Shown: positions 1-5,337, counted from the first letter of the stretch. The stretch: 11,621 bases of DNA from an uncultured Cellvibrionales bacterium (GCA_937897785.1 CALCNB010000019.1:1-11621); one strand, 5' to 3'. The notes: a model not told the origin generated them from the sequence alone. Translations and numbers: made by a program.

Positions 1-179
1 ATTGTAATGCCGCGTTCTTGCTCTTGTTCCATCCAATCCATCGTCGCAGCACCGTCATGTACTTCGCCAGTTTTATGTATTTTACCGGTGAGCTTAAGAA
101 TACGCTCAGTGGTAGTGGTCTTGCCGGCGTCAACATGGGCGAAGATGCCGATATTTCTGTATTGGGCTAAATCAGTCAT
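1..179 (-). CDS. fusA: Elongation factor G, N-terminal fragment (runs off left edge)
   Basis: Translational GTPase that moves tRNA and mRNA through the ribosome after peptide bond formation. Only the first 59 codons are in the window. Reading the minus strand from the ATG at 179-177 gives MTDLAQYRNIGIFAHVDAGK and onward. The P-loop (G1) AHVDAGKT lies at residues 14-21, and the switch I stretch EQERGIT ends at residue 59. The short MTDLAQYRNIG start and the KLTGKIHK segment (29-36) look more like the second EF-G paralogue (EF-G2 type) of gammaproteobacteria than the str-operon copy, which usually begins MARTTPI. This paralogue call is inference from a short fragment. The gene points away from the ribosomal operons and no tuf is visible, so it is not part of a normal fusA-tuf-rpsJ string. 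A weak SD (GAGTGAG) precedes the start. Confidence 0.93.
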   Translation of the reverse strand, partial: MTDLAQYRNIGIFAHVDAGKTTTTERILKLTGKIHKTGEVHDGAATMDWMEQEQERGIT

Positions 180-438
180 GGTCTCACTCGATCCGTCATC
201 ATAAAAAGCGCGCATGTTACCGTAAGTGAACACAAAAAAAACGCAAAATTTGCCTATTTTTAGTAAGAATGGCGATTTTATTTCCTATGCCTGCTAAAAA
301 AGGCAAGTTTATTGAAATTTTAGGGGATTCATAGCCATTTTACGGCAGAAATAAGGATTTTAAGCGTTGCTCATTTGCCTGCTATTGTCCTTTTCGAGGA
401 AAATTAGCCGATTGGCGGTTATTGACTAGACTTAGAGA
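180..438. other. Divergent intergenic region between EF-G and patatin genes
   Basis: This 259-bp AT-rich stretch separates two divergently transcribed genes. It holds the EF-G promoter candidate (208-242), a small palindrome GCAAAATTTGC (243-253) and a 9-bp direct repeat TGCCTGCTA at 288-296 and 376-384. No convincing promoter for the patatin gene and no small ORF with a ribosome binding site were seen. Confidence 0.5.
208..242 (-). promoter_or_regulatory. Candidate promoter for the EF-G gene with GC-rich discriminator
   Basis: On the minus strand a -10-like TAACAT (plus 219-214) is followed at once by GCGCGC (213-208), about 30 nt before the EF-G start. The -35 region falls in a T tract (minus GTTTTT at 242-237 with 17-nt spacing) and is a poor match, so the call rests on the -10 and discriminator. 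The same ATGCGCGCT string follows the -10 of the S10 promoter at 3127-3135. A GC-rich discriminator is typical of promoters repressed by ppGpp/DksA, which would fit a translation factor. This is inference. Confidence 0.35.
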
Positions 439-1563
439 ATGAAAACAGGATTAGTACTCTCAGGTGGCGGTGCTCGAGGCGCCTATCAAGTCGGTGTTTT
501 AAAAGCGATCGCTGACCTTCACCCCAAACACAGCAGTAATCCCTTTAATGTGATTACCGGTACCTCGGCCGGCGCAATTAATGCCGTTGGGCTGGCAGCG
601 TCGGCTAATAATTTTCGTTTAGGGGTTAAAAAAGTAGAAAAAATTTGGACCACTCTGAATATCCAACGCGTTGCAAAGGTCCGCGGTCGTGATCTCGCTT
701 TACAAGCCTTGAAGTTGGGGTGCTCTTTTGTGCATCCCCGCTGTACCCAAGGGCAGTCTTTGGCCTTGCTCGATAGCTCGCCGTTGCGAACCTTACTCAG
801 CACTTCTATCCGATTTGAGAATATTCAACAACGGATTGCTGCTGGCCAATTGGATGCCGTATCGGTGACCGCTACCAGTTATGCCTCAGGAAATTCGGTG
901 ACTTTTTTTGAGGGGCTTCCTGAACTGAAATGGTGGCATCGAGCAAAAAGAGTCGGTATTCCAGCTCGACTGAGTACGGAGCATTTACTGGCCTCATCAG
1001 CCATTCCGAGTATTTTCCCAGCAGAAAAGATTGGCCGGCAATATTTTGGCGATGGCTCCTTAAGGCAGTTGGCGCCCTTGAGTTCTGCTATTCGATTGGG
1101 TGCCGAGCGTATTGTCGTGGTAGGGGTTCGAGGAAAAAATACTACACAACTGTCTTTGCGGCGCGATAATCCACCCTCAATGGCCCAAACGATGGGCCAT
1201 ATTTTTAGTTCGGCGTTTATCGATTCACTCGAAAGCGACGTCAACAATGTTACTCAAGTGAATGAAATGCTGGGTATCTTAGCCAATGAGGCTCCAGATT
1301 TTTCGTCCAGAACGGTTAAGCCACTAGATTTATTAGTGATTAGACCCTCTATTGACTTAGATGACTTGGCGGCTCAACACCTGCATGATCTGCCTTGGGC
1401 TTTTCGGCGGGTATTGCGGGGCTTGGGCGCAGGTCGAGCCGGTGGGGGTAATATTGCCAGTTATGTGATGTTTGAAGCTGCTTTTTGCCGCGAGCTTATT
1501 CAACAAGGCTACCGCGACACCTTGGCGGAAGAAGATACGGTTCGGAATTTCTTCAACCTTTAA
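439..1563 (+). CDS. Patatin-like phospholipase family protein
   Basis: Predicted serine acyl hydrolase (patatin/RssA type) that cleaves acyl chains from phospholipids or related lipids through a Ser-Asp dyad. The oxyanion-hole glycine motif GGGARGAY is at residues 9-16, the nucleophile elbow GTSAG at 41-45 (Ser43), and the catalytic Asp in DGS at 205-207 (Asp205). The usual third residue of the DGG/DGA motif is Ser here. No signal peptide is visible, so the protein is probably cytoplasmic. At 374 residues it is longer than a minimal patatin domain of about 200-250 residues. The C-terminal part (about 230 onward) has no motif I recognise. The start is set by the patatin N-terminus (MKTGLVLSGGG), but the SD is weak (GAG one base before ATG). 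The stop overlaps that of the convergent dehydrogenase gene. Substrate unknown. Confidence 0.9.
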   Translation: MKTGLVLSGGGARGAYQVGVLKAIADLHPKHSSNPFNVITGTSAGAINAVGLAASANNFRLGVKKVEKIWTTLNIQRVAKVRGRDLALQALKLGCSFVHPRCTQGQSLALLDSSPLRTLLSTSIRFENIQQRIAAGQLDAVSVTATSYASGNSVTFFEGLPELKWWHRAKRVGIPARLSTEHLLASSAIPSIFPAEKIGRQYFGDGSLRQLAPLSSAIRLGAERIVVVGVRGKNTTQLSLRRDNPPSMAQTMGHIFSSAFIDSLESDVNNVTQVNEMLGILANEAPDFSSRTVKPLDLLVIRPSIDLDDLAAQHLHDLPWAFRRVLRGLGAGRAGGGNIASYVMFEAAFCRELIQQGYRDTLAEEDTVRNFFNL

Positions 1564-2324
1564 GCCAATTGCCCACCATCGATTTGCCAAGTTGCGCCGG
1601 TCACAAACGACGACTCTGCCGAGGCGAGCTGAGCAAACAAGCCTGCGATTTCTTCCGGTTCAGCCATCGTATCGAGCAGCGGCATTAAGCGTGACAACAT
1701 CGAGGGCTCTATATCGTCAGGCCAGCGCATTTTATCGTTAATGGCGGTATTCACTCCACCAGGACAAATCGCATTCACCCGCACATTTTTTTTAGCAAAT
1801 TCAACAGCTAAGGATTTGGTCAGGCCGACTAAGCCATGCTTAGTCGCGGCATAGGTGGCATTGTAGGCTTGTCCGCCTAAACCCGCACTGGATGCCATAT
1901 TAATAATGGTGCCCTCTGTTTTTATTAAGTGAGGCATGGCTTCGCGGCTGATTATCATAGGTGCTGTAAGATTGATTTGCATGCAGCGATTCCACATCTC
2001 AGCGGTAATTTCATGCAGGTGCCAGAAGCTGACAATACCCGCGATATTACCAACAATATCTAATTTACCCCAACGTTTTACCGTAGCTTCAACTGCAGCA
2101 ATACAGGAATCGTTTTGAGTCGCGTCAAAGTGTAGGCTGTCAGCTTGGCCGCCGTTGTCGACAATCGTTGCCATCGTTGCGTCTAAGCCAGCTTGATCAA
2201 TATCAGCCAGCATAATGGAGGCGCCTTCTTGTGCAAGCCGGATTGCGGTTGCACGACCAATGCCTGAGGCTGCGCCAGTGATCAGTGCTACTTTATCGCT
2301 GAATCGTGAAGGGAAGGTGCTCAT
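1560..2324 (-). CDS. Short-chain dehydrogenase/reductase (SDR family oxidoreductase)
   Basis: Classical SDR of 254 residues, the usual size, predicted to oxidise an alcohol or reduce a ketone with a nicotinamide cofactor. The Rossmann motif TGAASGIG is at 16-23. Asp41 at the end of the second strand favours NAD(H) over NADP(H). The structural NNAG motif is NIAG here (93-96), a modest deviation. Catalytic residues fit Asn118, Ser145, Tyr158 and Lys162 (YAATK). PGG at 188-190 and the C-terminal VTGATWQIDGG are typical of the fold. A good SD (GAGG, minus strand, near 2332) precedes the ATG. The gene is divergent from an NTF2/SnoaL-like gene 114 bp away, an arrangement that suggests a shared substrate such as a steroid, terpenoid or fatty ketone. 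The substrate is inference and cannot be read from the sequence. Confidence 0.93.
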   Translation of the reverse strand: MSTFPSRFSDKVALITGAASGIGRATAIRLAQEGASIMLADIDQAGLDATMATIVDNGGQADSLHFDATQNDSCIAAVEATVKRWGKLDIVGNIAGIVSFWHLHEITAEMWNRCMQINLTAPMIISREAMPHLIKTEGTIINMASSAGLGGQAYNATYAATKHGLVGLTKSLAVEFAKKNVRVNAICPGGVNTAINDKMRWPDDIEPSMLSRLMPLLDTMAEPEEIAGLFAQLASAESSFVTGATWQIDGGQLA

Positions 2325-2340
2325 AGTTTCCTCAACTTAA

Positions 2341-2399
2341 TATTATTTTGCTTGGGCTAGGAGTAGACTGATCATTATCCTGCTTTTTAGCCAATAATA
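2341..2399. repeat. Imperfect inverted repeat in the SDR/SnoaL divergent region
   Basis: Left arm TATTATT (2341-2347) plus GGCTA (2355-2359) pairs with right arm TAGCC (2388-2392) plus AATAATA (2393-2399). The left arm has a 7-nt insertion between its two blocks. It occupies the centre of the 114-bp gap between two divergent genes, where a shared operator would be expected. No strong -35/-10 pair was found for either gene. A regulatory role is inference. Confidence 0.35.
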
Positions 2400-2438
2400 A
2401 CCTTACCAAAGCGCTAACTTGAGAATTAAGGAGAGTGG

Positions 2439-2900
2439 ATGAGTACCGAGAGTTGTGATAGCTGTGAAATAACAAAATTGCTTTATCAATACGCTGATTA
2501 TATCGACAGTGGTGAGCTAGAATCTGTTGCCGCGATGTTTGCCGATGCAAGAATTATTGGCGTTACGGCTGATGGTGGCGAATCGGTGGTTGAAGGCCAA
2601 GACGCGGTGTTAGCCATGTATCAAAATTTCACCCGTATTTATGCCGATAGTGGCACACCTCATACCCTGCATGTCACCACCAATGTGATCGTGGATATCG
2701 ATGAATCGGGTAGCTCAGCCTCATCCAAGTCTTATGCGGTGGTATTTCAGGCGGTCGATGGTTTGCCACTGCAGCCTATTATTGGGGTTCGATATTTCGA
2801 TGCTTTTGCCAAAACTGGTAAACAGTGGCGTTTTAGCGAAAGAAAGATTGTATCGACCTTAATCGGTGATTTAAGCCAGCATTTACTCACACCTATGTAA
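2439..2900 (+). CDS. NTF2/SnoaL-like domain protein
   Basis: Small 153-residue protein with the look of the NTF2-like superfamily (SnoaL-like_4 group): an opening helix LLYQYADYIDSGELESVAAMF (about 14-34), then the middle motif TPHTLHVTTNV (73-83) and beta strands to the end. In dehydratases and isomerases of this fold (scytalone dehydratase, BaiE) a Tyr, an Asp and one or two His line the pocket. Candidates here are Tyr18, Asp20 or Asp23, His75 and His78. A strong SD (AAGGAG, 2428-2433, 5-nt spacer) supports the start. It diverges from an SDR gene. Such pairs occur in degradation pathways for steroids and other hydrophobic compounds, but the reaction is not determinable here. A non-catalytic binding role is possible. 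Confidence 0.8.
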   Translation: MSTESCDSCEITKLLYQYADYIDSGELESVAAMFADARIIGVTADGGESVVEGQDAVLAMYQNFTRIYADSGTPHTLHVTTNVIVDIDESGSSASSKSYAVVFQAVDGLPLQPIIGVRYFDAFAKTGKQWRFSERKIVSTLIGDLSQHLLTPM

Positions 2901-2956
2901 GCAAATAAGGGAATGGCTGCTGGAGTTGGCATTGACTGTCACATAGTCTTTAGTCG

Positions 2957-3088
2957 AAAAGATTGGCTGCCGTTTGCCGATCAATCATTGTTTTCATTCC
3001 TTGACTTTACTAGCTTTGATCAGCGCCAGCTAAAAACCTTAAGCATTGGATTGTCTTGTATTATTTACATCACTAAAGCCAATCTTTT
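2957..3088. repeat. 12-bp perfect inverted repeat with 108-bp interior
   Basis: AAAAGATTGGCT at 2957-2968 is the exact reverse complement of AGCCAATCTTTT at 3077-3088. One further G-T pair (2956/3089) is possible. The right arm ends in a five-T run (3085-3089) and lies 11 bp before the S10 -35 box. No exact target-site duplication is visible at the ends, so a small transposon remnant (MITE) is possible but unproven. It might alternatively close a large stem-loop in read-through transcripts. Confidence 0.5.
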
Positions 3089-3128
3089 TCATAAATAGTT
3101 TGACTCTCTATAGCCTCGCCATTAGAAT
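3081..3128 (+). promoter_or_regulatory. S10 operon promoter (sigma70) with UP-like tract and GC discriminator
   Basis: The -35 box TTGACT (3100-3105) and -10 box TAGAAT (3123-3128) are separated by the optimal 17 bp, each one base off consensus. An AT-rich tract upstream (3081-3099) resembles an UP element for the alpha subunit. GCGCGC (3129-3134) forms a GC-rich discriminator before the likely start at about 3135. This architecture is characteristic of rRNA and ribosomal-protein promoters controlled by ppGpp/DksA and growth rate. The predicted leader to rpsJ is about 113 nt. Confidence 0.8.
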
Positions 3129-3167
3129 GCGCGCTCTCTTTTTGACGTTAAAACTGACGTTGATCGG

Positions 3168-3192
3168 TAGCGCGCTGAATTTTTGCGCGTTA
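3168..3192 (+). promoter_or_regulatory. Hairpin 1 in the rpsJ leader
   Basis: TAGCGCGC (3168-3175) pairs with GCGCGTTA (3185-3192), 8 bp with one G-U pair, around a 9-nt loop TGAATTTTT. It lies inside the predicted S10 leader transcript. In E. coli the S10 leader is the target of L4-mediated repression. Whether this shorter leader serves the same role is inference. Confidence 0.5.
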
Positions 3193-3196
3193 ATTG

Positions 3197-3224
3197 CAGT
3201 GTTTTTCAAATAAACAAAACACTG
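3197..3224 (+). promoter_or_regulatory. Hairpin 2 in the rpsJ leader
   Basis: CAGTGTTTT (3197-3205) and AAAACACTG (3216-3224) form a perfect 9-bp stem with a 10-nt loop. It ends 13 nt before the rpsJ ribosome binding site GAGG (3239-3242). It is not followed by a U tract, so it is not a simple terminator. It is more likely a leader regulatory or stability element. Confidence 0.5.
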
Positions 3225-3248
3225 GTTCTTTGCTTAGTGAGGTAAAAA

Positions 3249-3563
3249 GTGGTTCAAAATCAACGAATTAGAATTCGCCTAAAGGCTTTTGATCATAAAT
3301 TAATCGATCTATCAGCGGCGGAAATTGTTGAAACTGCCCGACGGACAGGCGCCCAGGTACGTGGCCCTATCCCGTTACCGACACGAAAAGAGCGTTTTAC
3401 CGTATTAGTATCACCACACGTCAACAAAGATGCGCGAGACCAGTACGAAATTCGTACACATAAGCGCATGATGGATATCGTAGAGCCGACTGAAAAGACA
3501 GTGGATGCATTAATGAAGCTGGATTTAGCGGCAGGTGTAGAAGTTCAAATTAGCCTTGGCTAA
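3249..3563 (+). CDS. rpsJ: 30S ribosomal protein S10 (NusE)
   Basis: S10 sits in the 30S head and also acts as NusE, partnering NusB and NusG in transcription antitermination and coupling. The 104 residues match the family nearly end to end, including the GPIPLPTRKERFTVL loop (39-53) and SPHVNKDARDQYEIRTH (55-71). The start is a GTG giving M-V-QNQRIRIR. Family members usually start M-QNQRIRIR, so one extra residue is present. The SD GAGG (3239-3242, 6-nt spacer) fits only this GTG, and no ATG is available nearby. It is the first gene of the S10 operon, behind its own promoter rather than behind tuf. An unusually long 154-nt spacer separates it from rplC. Confidence 0.98.
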   Translation: MVQNQRIRIRLKAFDHKLIDLSAAEIVETARRTGAQVRGPIPLPTRKERFTVLVSPHVNKDARDQYEIRTHKRMMDIVEPTEKTVDALMKLDLAAGVEVQISLG

Positions 3564-3585
3564 CGCAAGTTAGACGAGATGACAG

Positions 3586-3619
3586 CGCTTTATGCGATAG
3601 GCCACTATCAATTAAAGCG
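3586..3619 (+). promoter_or_regulatory. Two-tier hairpin in the rpsJ-rplC spacer
   Basis: CGCTTTA (3586-3592) pairs with TAAAGCG (3613-3619), 7 perfect bp. After a symmetric 3x3 internal loop (TGC/AAT), GATAG (3596-3600) pairs with CTATC (3605-3609), 5 bp, closing a GCCA tetraloop. It starts 22 nt after the rpsJ stop. The form resembles a structured protein-binding RNA more than a terminator, since no U run follows. Confidence 0.55.
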
Positions 3620-3643
3620 AACTTATGTGTAATGCCTGATAAC

Positions 3644-3662
3644 GGATAATGATGAATTATCT
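3644..3662 (+). promoter_or_regulatory. AT-rich hairpin in the rpsJ-rplC spacer
   Basis: GATAAT (3645-3650) and ATTATC (3656-3661) form a perfect 6-bp stem with a GATGA loop, extendable by a G-U pair (3644/3662). It lies between the two-tier hairpin and the helix that masks the rplC start. GATAAT could alternatively be read as a -10 box, but no -35 partner was found. Confidence 0.4.
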
Positions 3663-3718
3663 TGTTTAAGGGCGGCCATAGCGGGTAATCAGCCCCGTAC
3701 ACTGAGAGGTTTAAACAA
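3662..3718 (+). promoter_or_regulatory. Helix covering the rplC start codon
   Basis: TTGTTTAA (3662-3669) is the exact complement of TTAAACAA (3711-3718), the last base being the A of the rplC ATG. A G-U pair (3670/3710) extends it. Inside the loop GCGGG (3681-3685) pairs with CCCCGT (G-U plus four G-C pairs, 3694-3698), and the rplC SD AGAGG (3705-3709) is also enclosed. If formed, this fold would reduce ribosome access to rplC, so it is a candidate translational switch. Confidence 0.5.
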
Positions 3719-4359
3719 TGGCTTTAGGTTTAGTGGGCCGCAAAAGCGGCATGACTCGCATATTTACTGAAGATGGTGCATCCATCCCAGTCAGTGTGGT
3801 AGAAGTCGAACCCAATCGTATAACTCAGGTGAAAACCCATGCAACTGATGGCTATGATGCTATTCAGGTCACAGCTGGTACCCGCCGCGCATCACGAGTC
3901 AATAAAACAGCAGCAGGCCATTTTGCCAAGGCAGAATCAGGTCTTGGCCGTGGTTTGTGGGAAATGCGTTTAGATCAAGCAAGCGAAGAATTACAGGTCG
4001 GCAGTGAATTAACGGTCGACACGTTTGAAGTTGGCCAGAAAATTGATGTCACAGGCCAATCAAAAGGTAAGGGATTCCAAGGTGGAATTAAGCGCTGGAA
4101 CTTCACCATGCAAGACGCGACTCACGGCAACTCGATCTCGCACCGTTCAAACGGTTCGATTGGTCAGTGTCAAACGCCGGGCCGTGTTTTTAAAGGTAAG
4201 AAGATGTCCGGTCACATGGGTGCAGAGCAGGTAACTGTGCAGAATTTAGAGGTGGTCAGGATCGATGCAGAACGCAATGTGATTTTGGTCAAGGGTGCAA
4301 TCCCCGGTGCGCCTGGCGGCGATGTGCTTATTAAGCCAGCTGTCAAAGCGAAAAATTAA
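3718..4359 (+). CDS. rplC: 50S ribosomal protein L3
   Basis: L3 is an early 23S rRNA-binding assembly protein whose loop reaches the peptidyl transferase centre. At 213 residues (E. coli 209) it shows MTRIFTEDG (12-20), the basic SKGKGF stretch (115-120), KRWNF and DATHGNS (133-139), and the loop GSIGQCQTPG (146-155). Gln152 corresponds to E. coli Gln150, which PrmB methylates. The neighbouring residue is Cys151 instead of the Asn found in E. coli. The SD AGAGG (3705-3709) has an 8-nt spacer. Translation may be controlled by the helix pairing with its start codon. rplD follows after 18 nt. Confidence 0.98.
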   Translation: MALGLVGRKSGMTRIFTEDGASIPVSVVEVEPNRITQVKTHATDGYDAIQVTAGTRRASRVNKTAAGHFAKAESGLGRGLWEMRLDQASEELQVGSELTVDTFEVGQKIDVTGQSKGKGFQGGIKRWNFTMQDATHGNSISHRSNGSIGQCQTPGRVFKGKKMSGHMGAEQVTVQNLEVVRIDAERNVILVKGAIPGAPGGDVLIKPAVKAKN

Positions 4360-4377
4360 ACCGGTACTTGGAGGGGG

Positions 4378-5004
4378 ATGAAAACTATGCAGTTAGCACT
4401 TGCTGCACCAGGAAAAGCCAAAGCGGGTACGGTTGAAGTATCGGATGCTGCGTTTGGTAGAGAATATAATGAAGATCTTGTCCATCAGGTAGTGGTCGCG
4501 TACCTCGCCGGTGGTCGTCAAGGTTCTCGAGCACAGAAAACACGTTCTGAAGTCAGTGGCGGCGGCGCTAAGCCGTGGCGTCAAAAAGGCACTGGTCGTG
4601 CGCGAGCGGGAACTATTCGAAGCCCAATTTGGCGTTCGGGTGGCGTCACTTTTGCGGCTAAACCGCAGGATCATTCACAAAAAGTGAATCGCAAAATGTA
4701 TCGCGCAGGGTTGCGAACCATTCTTTCTGAGCTGGCACGTCAAGAGCGTCTAGTGGTCGTTGAAGATTTCACTTTGGAGCAACCAAAGACAAAAGCTTTA
4801 GTGGCTAAGCTTGCCGAGTTCGATATTAAAGATGCACTGATCATCACTGAAGAAGTTGACAGTAACTTATATCTGTCAGCCCGCAACCTGCATAAGGTTG
4901 AGGTGGTTGATGTCAGCGGTAGTGATCCAGTGAGTTTGGTTGCTTATGACAAGGTGGTGATAACCGTTGCTGCGCTGAAAAAGTTTGATGAGGTTTTAGG
5001 ATGA
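4378..5004 (+). CDS. rplD: 50S ribosomal protein L4
   Basis: L4 binds 23S rRNA domain I and sends an extended loop into the exit tunnel. In E. coli it also represses its own S10 operon by acting on the leader mRNA. The loop motif KPWRQKGTGRARAG is at 65-78, followed by SPIWRSGG, and DPVSL and the KKFDEVLG end are typical. The length of 208 exceeds the E. coli 201, mainly at the N-terminus. Two starts compete. The ATG at 4378 lies only 3 nt after GGAGG (4370-4374). The ATG at 4387 gives MQLALAAPG, matching the Pseudomonas MQL start, but has a 12-nt spacer. I keep 4378 as the longer form, with 4387 a real alternative. The 3' end overlaps rplW by 4 nt. Confidence 0.96.
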   Translation: MKTMQLALAAPGKAKAGTVEVSDAAFGREYNEDLVHQVVVAYLAGGRQGSRAQKTRSEVSGGGAKPWRQKGTGRARAGTIRSPIWRSGGVTFAAKPQDHSQKVNRKMYRAGLRTILSELARQERLVVVEDFTLEQPKTKALVAKLAEFDIKDALIITEEVDSNLYLSARNLHKVEVVDVSGSDPVSLVAYDKVVITVAALKKFDEVLG

Positions 5005-5297
5005 ATCAAGAGCGTATATTAAAGGTTTTGGTTGCGCCGCATATTTCAGAGAAAGCGGCCTTGGCTGGCGATGCATCGAATGCATTTGTTTTTAAAGTAT
5101 TACCTAATGCGACCAAGCTTGAGATCAAGCGAGCGGTTGAGCAGCTTTTCAAAGTGAAAGTTGAAGGTGTTCAGGTGAGTAATTTAAAAGGCAAGCTCAA
5201 ACGTAACCGGTTTGGCGAGAATCGTCGGCCTGGAATTAAAAAAGCCTATGTTCGTCTTGCTGAAGGGCATGACATTGATTTTGCGCTGGCCGAATAA
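5001..5297 (+). CDS. rplW: 50S ribosomal protein L23
   Basis: L23 lies at the exit of the peptide tunnel and in bacteria is the docking point for trigger factor and SRP. The 98 residues (E. coli 100) show the start NQERILKVLVAPHISEKA, the VEQLFKVKVEGV segment and KRNRFGENRRPGIKKAYV near the C-terminus, all family features. The ATG overlaps the rplD stop in an ATGA arrangement, so translational coupling is likely. A 40-nt gap with the SD GGAG precedes rplB. Confidence 0.97.
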   Translation: MNQERILKVLVAPHISEKAALAGDASNAFVFKVLPNATKLEIKRAVEQLFKVKVEGVQVSNLKGKLKRNRFGENRRPGIKKAYVRLAEGHDIDFALAE

Positions 5298-5337
5298 CGG
5301 TCCAGTTCAGTAAAGCGTATTTTGGAGATTAGCGAAA

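Larger units (their letters stand above)
2901..3248. other. Intergenic and promoter region upstream of the S10 operon
   Basis: This 348-bp non-coding stretch holds, in order, a 12-bp inverted repeat with arms at 2957-2968 and 3077-3088, a small hairpin (TAGCT 3011-3015 with AGCTA 3028-3032), the S10 promoter (3081-3128) and the rpsJ leader with two hairpins. No clear rho-independent terminator for the preceding SnoaL-like gene was found. No tuf gene or tuf remnant is present. Confidence 0.75.

Noticed and set aside
288..384. 9-bp direct repeat TGCCTGCTA (288-296, 376-384) as an iteron or attachment site
   Set aside because: Only two copies, 88 bp apart, in AT-rich DNA with no replication or integrase gene nearby.
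519..1247. Minus-strand open frames of 94 and 122 codons inside the patatin gene
   Set aside because: They are frame shadows of a well-supported gene with catalytic motifs, and have no family features of their own.
2913..3098. Open frame of 61 codons between the SnoaL-like gene and the S10 promoter
   Set aside because: It has no properly spaced ribosome binding site, no recognisable motif, overlaps the inverted repeat and ends against the S10 -35 box.
3142..3170. Second promoter in the rpsJ leader based on TTGACG and a repeated TGACGTT (3143-3149, 3155-3161)
   Set aside because: No -10 box lies 16-18 bp downstream. The 7-bp direct repeat was noted but is too short to interpret.
3197..3224. 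rpsJ leader hairpin 2 as a rho-independent terminator
   Set aside because: The stem is AT-rich and followed by GTTCTTTGC rather than a U tract, directly before an essential gene.
3645..3650. GATAAT as a -10 box for an internal rplC promoter
   Set aside because: The region 16-18 bp upstream (around 3621-3628) has no -35 match, and the hexamer is better explained as one arm of a perfect hairpin.
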